The notes under the pieces: model-generated | What the model was told of the DNA's origin: nothing | What the model saw: only the letters and a program-made list of their open reading frames with translations | Database searches by the model: none | Program-made: the position numbers and the translations under genes | Shown here: piece by piece, positions 1-5,234 of the stretch | How positions within the stretch are numbered: position 1 is the first letter of the stretch | Layout: every line of letters starts with the position of its first letter | NCBI GenBank assembly: GCA_044508215.1 | Contig: JBIQID010000141.1 | Coordinates: 1-7,413 of the forward strand | DNA length: 7,413 nt | From: JAEZFI01 sp044508215 | GTDB lineage: Bacteria > Actinomycetota > Acidimicrobiia > Acidimicrobiales > Microtrichaceae | Reading direction: 5' to 3'

Positions 1-2
1 GG

Positions 3-902
3 TCAGCCAAGCCCGCGGATGATCTCCACCATCAGCTCGCCGGCCTCGGTGGGGTTCGCCCCCACCTTCACACCGGCAGCCTCGAGCGCCTCCATCTTCG
101 CGGCGGCGGTGCCCTTGCCGCCGGAGACGATGGCGCCGGCGTGGCCCATCTTCTTGCCGGCGGGAGCGGTCTGGCCGGCGATGTAGGCGGAGACCGGCTT
201 CGACATCTTCGTGGAGATGAACTCGGCCGCCTCTTCCTCGGCCGAGCCGCCGATCTCGCCGATCATCATCACAGCGTGCGTCTCGGGGTCGGCCTCGAAT
301 GCCTCGAGGCAGTCGATGAAGCTGGTGCCGGGGACGGGGTCGCCGCCGATGCCCACGCAGGTGGTCACGCCGATGCCCTGCGCCTTCAGCTCGTACAGCG
401 CCTGGTACGTGAGCGTGCCGGAGCGGCTCACGATGCCCACGTTCTTCGCGCCGGGCTCCGCAGACTTCGCGATGTGACCGGCCGTGATGCCGATGTTGCA
501 CTTGCCGGGCGAGATGATGCCGGGGCAGTTCGGGCCGAGCAGCCGCACGTTCGGGAAGTCACGCTTCAGCTTGTTGTAGAACCACGCCTCGTCGTGGGCG
601 GGCACGCCCTCGGTGATGCACACGATGAACTCGACGCCACCCTCGGCGGCCTCCATCACCGCTGACCGCACGCCGGCCGCCGGGATGAAGATGCAGCTGG
701 CGTTCGCGCCGGTCTCGGCCACCGCGTCCGCCACGGTCGCGAAGATCGGGATCCCGTCGACGTCCTCGCCGGCCTTCTTCGGGTTGGTGCCGGCCACCAC
801 CTGGGTGCCGTAGTCGCGGTTCAGCAGGCCGTAGTACCGCCCCTGGCTGCCGGTCAGGCCCTGGTAGACGACCTTGGTGTTCTCGTCGACGAAGATGCTC
901 AC
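3..902 (-). CDS. sucD: Succinate-CoA ligase (succinyl-CoA synthetase) alpha subunit SucD
   Basis: Alpha subunit of the TCA-cycle enzyme that interconverts succinyl-CoA and succinate with substrate-level phosphorylation of ADP or GDP, as a cytoplasmic complex with SucC. The 299-residue length fits the family. The N-terminal CoA-binding Rossmann domain shows QGLTGSQGR at residues 14-22. The conserved block LLGPNCPGIISPGKCNIGI is at 121-139, with SRSGTLTYQ at 159-167 behind it. GEIGG at 215-219 carries the glutamate that contacts the phosphohistidine, and the active-site histidine is His254 in GHAGAIVSGG. No key residue is missing. The start is GTG, chosen because a strong AGAAGGA ribosome-binding site lies 9 bases upstream and the protein then begins MSIFVDENTKV, as family members do. 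It follows sucC by 58 bases on the same strand, so it is probably co-transcribed. Only two bases follow its stop in this window. Confidence 0.97.
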   Translation of the reverse strand: MSIFVDENTKVVYQGLTGSQGRYYGLLNRDYGTQVVAGTNPKKAGEDVDGIPIFATVADAVAETGANASCIFIPAAGVRSAVMEAAEGGVEFIVCITEGVPAHDEAWFYNKLKRDFPNVRLLGPNCPGIISPGKCNIGITAGHIAKSAEPGAKNVGIVSRSGTLTYQALYELKAQGIGVTTCVGIGGDPVPGTSFIDCLEAFEADPETHAVMMIGEIGGSAEEEAAEFISTKMSKPVSAYIAGQTAPAGKKMGHAGAIVSGGKGTAAAKMEALEAAGVKVGANPTEAGELMVEIIRGLG

Positions 903-911
903 GGGTGACGG

Positions 912-918
912 TCCTTCT
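912..918 (-). promoter_or_regulatory. Ribosome-binding site of sucD
   Basis: On the minus strand this reads AGAAGGA, nine bases before the GTG at 902-900. It is a good Shine-Dalgarno match and supports the GTG start. It also shows that sucD is initiated on its own rather than purely by coupling to sucC. Confidence 0.75.
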
Positions 919-960
919 GTTTCGGCTGTGCTCGTGCGTGCGTGTGGTGGGCGGGCCGGT

Positions 961-2097
961 TCAGCCGGCGAGCTGGACGGCCGTGCGGGCGGCGTCGAGC
1001 ATCGTGGGCTCCATGCGCAGCGAGTCGCTGAGGTGCGGCTCGAGGATCTGGCGGCCCTCCTCGGCGTTGGTGCCGTCGAGGCGGATGACGATGGGGCTCG
1101 AGATGTCGATCTGGCCGAGCGCGGTCACGATGCCGTTCGCGACCTCCTCACCCCGGGTGATGCCACCGAAGATGTTGATGAAGATCGACTTCACCCGAGG
1201 GTCGTTGTCGATGATCGTGAGCGCCTTCACGAACTTCTCGGCATCCGCGCCGCCGCCGACGTCGAGGAAGTTGGCCGGTTGGCCTCCCGCCTGGTTCACG
1301 ACGTCGAGCGTGCTCATGGCGAGCCCGGCGCCGTTGGCGATGATGCCCACCGAGCCCTCGAGGCCCACGTACTGCAGGTCGGCGTCGTGGGCGGCCTGCT
1401 CGCGGGGGTCGCGCTCCTGGGTCGCTGCGAACGCCGCCCAGTCGTGGCGGAACGAGGCGTTGCCGTCGAGGGTGACCTTCGCGTCGAGCGCGTGGACCTC
1501 GCCCGTCGGCTTGAGGATCAGCGGGTTGATCTCGCAGAGGTCGGCGTCGCCCTCGGTGTACGCCCGGTAGAGCTTGAGGAGGATGTCGACCGCGCCGTCG
1601 GTGGCCTCCGGGTTGAGCTTCGCGGCAGCGACCCACTCGCGGGCCCGCTCCTCGGTGAGACCGTCGACGGGGTCGATCCAGATCTTCGCGATGGCGTCGG
1701 GGTCCGACTCGGCGACCGCCTCGATCTCGACGCCGCCCTGAGCGGACAGCATCCCGAGGTGCTGCTTCGCGGAGCGGTCGAGGGTGAAGCTCGCGTAGTA
1801 CTCCTCGGCGATGTCGGACGCCTTCTCGATCCAGAGCACCCCGACCGTGTGGCCCTTGATGTCCATGCCCAGGATGTTCGAGGCGTGGGTCCGGGTCTCC
1901 TCCGCGTCGTTGGCGAGCTTGATGCCGCCGGCCTTGCCGCGGCCACCCACCTGCACCTGCGCCTTCACGACCACCGGGTAGCCGATCCGCTCCGCCACGG
2001 CCACCGCATCGTCGACGGTGGTGACCGCGTCACCAGGGCTGACAGGGATGTCGAAGCTCGCGAAGAACTGCTTGCCCTGGTACTCGAAGAGGTCCAC
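961..2097 (-). CDS. sucC: Succinate-CoA ligase (ADP-forming) beta subunit SucC
   Basis: Beta subunit of succinyl-CoA synthetase; it carries the nucleotide-binding ATP-grasp domain and the succinate site, and pairs with the SucD product of the next gene. At 378 residues it is close to the usual length. The start MDLFEYQGKQFF is the standard family N-terminus. ATP-grasp landmarks are VVVKAQVQVGGRGKAGG (42-58), with the glycine-rich GGRGKAGG loop, and the metal-binding pair Asn191 in CEINPLIL and Asp205 in ALDAKVTLDGNA. The C-terminal CoA-ligase domain has ANGAGLAM (254-261), NFLDVGGGA (276-284) and INIFGGITRGEEVA (307-320). The start codon is GTG, preceded by GGGAG at a 6-base spacing. The gene is divergent from the small plus-strand gene at 2181, so its promoter should lie in 2098-2180. 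Whether it prefers ADP or GDP cannot be read from the sequence with certainty. Confidence 0.97.
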   Translation of the reverse strand: MDLFEYQGKQFFASFDIPVSPGDAVTTVDDAVAVAERIGYPVVVKAQVQVGGRGKAGGIKLANDAEETRTHASNILGMDIKGHTVGVLWIEKASDIAEEYYASFTLDRSAKQHLGMLSAQGGVEIEAVAESDPDAIAKIWIDPVDGLTEERAREWVAAAKLNPEATDGAVDILLKLYRAYTEGDADLCEINPLILKPTGEVHALDAKVTLDGNASFRHDWAAFAATQERDPREQAAHDADLQYVGLEGSVGIIANGAGLAMSTLDVVNQAGGQPANFLDVGGGADAEKFVKALTIIDNDPRVKSIFINIFGGITRGEEVANGIVTALGQIDISSPIVIRLDGTNAEEGRQILEPHLSDSLRMEPTMLDAARTAVQLAG

Positions 2098-2103
2098 CGG
2101 CTG

Positions 2104-2108
2104 CTCCC
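2104..2108 (-). promoter_or_regulatory. Ribosome-binding site of sucC
   Basis: Minus-strand GGGAG, six bases upstream of the GTG start at 2097-2095. It agrees with the conserved protein N-terminus beginning at that codon. Confidence 0.65.
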
Positions 2109-2142
2109 AACTGTGTGCTCACGCGACCGAGGGGCGATACTA

Positions 2143-2164
2143 GGCAGCGCTGCCCTGAGGGCAG
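2143..2164. repeat. Two overlapping perfect palindromes (possible operator or hairpin)
   Basis: GGCAGCGCTGCC at 2143-2154 is a perfect 12-base palindrome. CTGCCCT-G-AGGGCAG at 2150-2164 is a perfect 7-base inverted repeat around one central base. They share the middle arm, so the element has three alternating GGCAG/CTGCC arms, and in RNA only one of two hairpins could form at a time. It lies in the -35 area of a possible sucC promoter and near a possible start site of the plus-strand gene. It could be an operator for a dimeric repressor or a leader hairpin. It lacks the T-run of an intrinsic terminator. Confidence 0.55.
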
Positions 2165-2180
2165 AAACCCCACCGCGACG

Positions 2181-2675
2181 ATGCCGATCGAACGACGAAG
2201 CCCACGGGCGCAGGCCACGACGATGCTCATCATGGTGAGCGTGCTCGTCGCCGTCGTCCTCGGGGCGTGGCTGCTCCTCCAGGCAGCCAGCGGCGACTCC
2301 GTCCGGCTGGGCGACGACCGGTTCGACCGGTTCAACGCGAGGAGCGCCGCCGAGTCGATCGCCAAGGACGGGCCCCTGCTGTTCAGCGACGTGTCGGGGC
2401 GAGGGCAGAACCGCCCGATCTACGTGAGCCATGAGGGCGACGACCACAAGACCGGCTGGCACGTCTTCGAGGCGAGGGCGCCCGAAGCCCCGAAGGACTG
2501 CTTCCTGCAGTGGGACCGGGACGACGAGGTCTTCCGCAGCGAGGGCGGGTGCGACCCGCGCACCTTCCCGCTCGACGGCGACGGTCTGCGTCAGTTCCCG
2601 TGGAAGGTCACCGAGGACGGGAACCTCGACATCGACCTCAACCCGGAACGTTCGACCACGACGGTCGCCGGCTGA
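2181..2675 (+). CDS. Membrane-anchored protein with degenerate Rieske-like domain
   Basis: Hypothetical protein of 164 residues from the ATG chosen here. A basic N-terminus (RR at 5-6, R9) precedes one hydrophobic helix at about 15-34 and then a soluble domain, predicted outside the membrane. The domain pattern (GPLLFSD, RPIYVSHEG, TGWHVFEARAP, then Cys107, a QWDRDDEVF stretch, GGCDPRTFPLDG with Cys124, and a C-terminal DGNLDIDL strand) follows the spacing of Rieske ferredoxin domains. The CxH and CxxH ligand motifs are absent, so a [2Fe-2S] cluster is not expected. The Rieske likeness is inference from pattern. The frame is open up to a GTG at 2115 (186 residues), but that start would make the palindromic intergenic DNA coding. 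ATG codons at 2223 and 2232 are alternatives; none of the starts has a clear Shine-Dalgarno site. It is divergent from sucC and overlaps the 3' end of the convergent glycosyltransferase gene by 38 bases. Confidence 0.75.
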   Translation: MPIERRSPRAQATTMLIMVSVLVAVVLGAWLLLQAASGDSVRLGDDRFDRFNARSAAESIAKDGPLLFSDVSGRGQNRPIYVSHEGDDHKTGWHVFEARAPEAPKDCFLQWDRDDEVFRSEGGCDPRTFPLDGDGLRQFPWKVTEDGNLDIDLNPERSTTTVAG

Positions 2676-3687
2676 GCAGCTCCTGCACCTCGGCACGGGC
2701 GGCGGCCGCCTGACCGGTCCGGCGGTCCTCCCACCGACCCAGCCACTGCAGCGCCTTCACCGAGAGCAGCCAGCCGAAGCCGAGCACGCTGCTGGGGCGC
2801 ACGCGCGGGTCGGGCGGGGACTGCCGTTCGCGGAGCCGTCCTTCGGCAGCGAGCGACGCGTCGCTGCGCTCCCAGAGGTAGCTGTGGACCGGCTGCCAGC
2901 GGTCGGCCAGCCGCCGGAGCTCGGCGGAGCCGGTGCGCTCGACGACGAGGTCGATGATCCGCTGCCACGTGTCGGCGGCGCCGGCGGCGCGTGACGTGGG
3001 GCCCAGCCGGTAGTAGTAGCTGCCCCTCCCGAGGCGCACGGCCCGGGGCGACGGCTCGCCGAAGAGGAGGGTCAGGTAGAAGGCGAGGTCCTCGCCGATC
3101 TCGAGGTCTTCGGGGAACTCGGCGCCGGTGGTGTGGAGCAGGGTGCGCTTCACCATCAGGTCCATGTGGCCGAACCGGTCGCTGAAGTGGATCGCCGGGT
3201 CGACCCGGGCCCAGCCCCCGGTGCGGATCGTGTGGCGCGCCGGGAAGCGGTGCTCCATCGCGACCGTGCCGTCGTCGCCGACGGTGAAGCCCCACCGGTC
3301 GTCGAACACCAGCTGGCAGGCCGGCTCCGCTGCCGCTGCGGCGAGCATCGCCTCGAACCGGTCGCGGGCCAGGAGGTCGTCGGCGTCGACGAAGGCGACC
3401 CAGTCGCCGGTGGCGCGTCGCATCCCCGTGTTGCGGGCGGTCGACCGACCGCGGTTGCCGCCGTACGTCACCAGCACGACCCGCGGGTCGGCTGCTGCTG
3501 CCGACTCGACGATCGCCGCGGTGGCGTCGGTGGAGCCGTCGTCGACGACCAGGACCTGCAGCCGCTCGTGGGTCTGCGCGAGCACCGATGCGAGGGTGGC
3601 CTCCAGGGTCGCCTCCGCGTTGTACGCGGCGATCACCACCGACACGAGCGGCGGCGGCCCGGGCCGCACCTCTTCGAACACGCCCAC
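2638..3687 (-). CDS. Family 2 glycosyltransferase
   Basis: GT-A fold inverting glycosyltransferase that moves a sugar from a nucleotide-sugar donor to an unidentified acceptor; it has 349 residues. The nucleotide-binding start is SVVIAAYNAEATLEATL (16-32) with VVDDGSTD at 47-54. NRGRSTARNTGM at 78-89 is the usual GT2 segment before the metal-binding DxD-type motif FVDADD at 99-104. GEDLAFYL at 198-205 supplies the candidate catalytic ED, and a GSYYYR strand at 222-227 is typical of the end of the domain. No transmembrane helix is evident, so the enzyme is probably cytoplasmic or peripheral. The C-terminal 110 or so residues are helical and unassigned. The GTG start is two bases after the stop of the AMP-ligase gene (TGA-AC-GTG), with AGGAC eight bases upstream, which suggests translational coupling. 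Its sugar and acceptor cannot be told from sequence; a cell-surface glycan or glycolipid role is a guess. Confidence 0.93.
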   Translation of the reverse strand: MGVFEEVRPGPPPLVSVVIAAYNAEATLEATLASVLAQTHERLQVLVVDDGSTDATAAIVESAAAADPRVVLVTYGGNRGRSTARNTGMRRATGDWVAFVDADDLLARDRFEAMLAAAAAEPACQLVFDDRWGFTVGDDGTVAMEHRFPARHTIRTGGWARVDPAIHFSDRFGHMDLMVKRTLLHTTGAEFPEDLEIGEDLAFYLTLLFGEPSPRAVRLGRGSYYYRLGPTSRAAGAADTWQRIIDLVVERTGSAELRRLADRWQPVHSYLWERSDASLAAEGRLRERQSPPDPRVRPSSVLGFGWLLSVKALQWLGRWEDRRTGQAAAARAEVQELLSRRPSWSNVPG

Positions 3688-3689
3688 GT

Positions 3690-5234
3690 TCAGGCGTCCT
3701 GGACCAGCTCGTCGTGCGGTGGGAGGTCACCGAACATGCCGACGAGGCGGTCCTTCTGGACCTTGCCCGAGCCGCCGCGGGGCAGATCGTCCACCGCGAT
3801 GATCCGGCGTGGCGCCTTGTAGCGGCTGAGCCGAGCCCGCCCGTGTTCCAACAGCTCGTCCACGGTGAGCTTCGCCCCCTCGCGGAACCGGACGGCCGCC
3901 ACCGGGACCTCGCCCAGGACGTCGTCGGGAACCCCGACGACCGACGCCTCGACCACGTCGGGGTGCTCTTCGAGCACCGCCTCCACCTCGAGCGGGTACA
4001 CGGAGTAGCCGCCCGACTTGATGACCTGCTTGCTGCGGCCCTGGAACACGATCGTGCTGAACAAGCCCCGGCGCACCAGGTCGCCGGTGCGCAGCCAGCC
4101 GTCGGGCGTGAGGGTCGCGGCGGTGGCCTCGGGGTCTCGCCAGTACTCGCGGAGCACCCCGGGACCCTTCACCCACAGCTCGCCCACGCCACCGATCGGC
4201 ACGGTCTCACCGTCCTGGTCGACCACCCGGAACTTGTAGCCCGGCAGCTTGAGCGCCACGTTCGACAGGCCGCCCAGCGGCAACGCCGGAGGTGACACGC
4301 GCACGGCGACGCCGCCACCCACCTCGACCATCCCGTAGCCCTCGACGAACGAGGCCTGGCCCACCGGTCCCACCACGGGCAGCTCGATGCTCGCGCCGAA
4401 GCGCTTGAACTCGGCGAGCAGGTCCTCGGGCATCGCGTCGGCCCCCGAGCCCCACACCCGGACCGATGAGAGGTCGCGCTGCGCGGCGCCGGCTTCGAGC
4501 AGGCGCCGGTACATCGCCGGCACGCCGATGAAGCCCGAAGAGCGTCGTGCTTCGAGCGCCTCGAGCACCTCGACCGGCTTGAACTGCTCGAGGCAGTAGC
4601 ACCGCATGCCGGCGACCGCGAGGCCGAGGTAGACGATGAAGCCCATGATGTGCGCCACCGGCAGCGCAGCGACCACCTCGTCGTCACGCAGCGTGGACGG
4701 CCACAGGGCGGCCGGCGCCAGGGCACCCACCAACGCCCGGTGCGTGAGCGCCGCTCCCTTCGGAGCGCCGGTGGTGCCCGACGTGTAGAAGAGCGCCCCG
4801 ACGTCGCCGGGATCGGGCTGGGCCGCGGACTCGAGCGGAGCCACACCACGCAGCTGCCGGCTGGAGCGGATCACGAGGGAGGCACCGGCGTCGACGGTCA
4901 CGTGGTCGATCTCACCGGGGCGCATCTGGTCGTTCACAGGGGCGGGGAGGCGGCCGGCGCGGGCGACGGCGAGGCACATGAGGAACTGGTCGTAGCCGTT
5001 CGGCATCGCCACCACGACGGGGTCGCCCGGTTCGGTGCGGCGTGCGATCCCTGCCGACCACCGGGCCACGACCTCGCCGGCGGCCCGGTAGGTGAGGACC
5101 CGACCGGACCGGTGCTCGGACACCATCACCCGGTCGCCGTAGAGGTCGACGAGGTCGTCCATGATCGTGGCGAGCGTCGCGTTGCGGCCGACCGCCAGTC
5201 CGATCCGTCCGATGAGCTTCCCGACCACGGTCAC
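3690..5234 (-). CDS. AMP-dependent acyl-CoA synthetase/ligase (class I adenylate-forming enzyme)
   Basis: Activates a carboxylic acid with ATP to an acyl-AMP, most likely then forming the acyl-CoA thioester; 514 residues from the start chosen here. Family motifs in this numbering are: phosphate-binding loop YTSGTTGAPKG (150-160), ALPVAHIMGF (190-199), EGYGMVE (298-304), GWLRTGDL (379-386), hinge-region GRSKQVIKSGGYSVYPLEVE (399-418), and the C-terminal catalytic lysine Lys491 in GGSGKVQKDRL. All core residues are present, so it should be active. The usual D-x-x-G turn after TGDL is replaced by VRRGLFSTIVFQ. The frame is open 7 codons further up to a GTG at 5255. The GTG at 5234 is preferred because it overlaps the helicase stop as GTGA and has GGAG five bases upstream. 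The substrate is unknown; fatty acid, aryl acid or another small acid are all possible. Confidence 0.93.
   Translation of the reverse strand: MTVVGKLIGRIGLAVGRNATLATIMDDLVDLYGDRVMVSEHRSGRVLTYRAAGEVVARWSAGIARRTEPGDPVVVAMPNGYDQFLMCLAVARAGRLPAPVNDQMRPGEIDHVTVDAGASLVIRSSRQLRGVAPLESAAQPDPGDVGALFYTSGTTGAPKGAALTHRALVGALAPAALWPSTLRDDEVVAALPVAHIMGFIVYLGLAVAGMRCYCLEQFKPVEVLEALEARRSSGFIGVPAMYRRLLEAGAAQRDLSSVRVWGSGADAMPEDLLAEFKRFGASIELPVVGPVGQASFVEGYGMVEVGGGVAVRVSPPALPLGGLSNVALKLPGYKFRVVDQDGETVPIGGVGELWVKGPGVLREYWRDPEATAATLTPDGWLRTGDLVRRGLFSTIVFQGRSKQVIKSGGYSVYPLEVEAVLEEHPDVVEASVVGVPDDVLGEVPVAAVRFREGAKLTVDELLEHGRARLSRYKAPRRIIAVDDLPRGGSGKVQKDRLVGMFGDLPPHDELVQDA
3696..3700 (-). promoter_or_regulatory. Ribosome-binding site of the glycosyltransferase gene
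   Basis: Minus-strand AGGAC inside the last codons of the AMP-ligase gene, eight bases before the GTG at 3687. It supports reinitiation or coupled translation across the TGA-AC-GTG junction. Confidence 0.5.

Larger units (their letters stand above)
2098..2180. promoter_or_regulatory. Divergent intergenic region between sucC and the small membrane gene
   Basis: These 83 bases separate the divergent sucC and plus-strand starts, so promoters for both are expected here. Weak -10-like hexamers are visible back to back: GATACT at 2136-2141 on the plus strand and TAGTAT at 2142-2137 on the minus strand, each matching TATAAT at four of six positions. No convincing -35 box pairs with either. The palindromes at 2143-2164 sit directly next to both hexamers. 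The call is positional; the exact promoter is uncertain. Confidence 0.4.

Noticed and set aside
2143..2164. The palindromes as an intrinsic terminator
   Set aside because: No T-run follows on either strand, and the position is between divergent gene starts rather than after a gene end.
2115..2180. Extension of the small membrane protein to a GTG at 2115
   Set aside because: It would place a 22-residue polar leader before the helix, encode the palindromic intergenic DNA, and leave only 17 bases between divergent starts; no Shine-Dalgarno site supports it.
874..2238. Long plus-strand open frame (454 codons) opposite sucC
   Set aside because: It is antisense to a certain sucC gene in high-GC DNA, where third-position G/C removes stops from the opposite strand; its translation is Arg/Val/Asp/Leu-rich and resembles no known protein.
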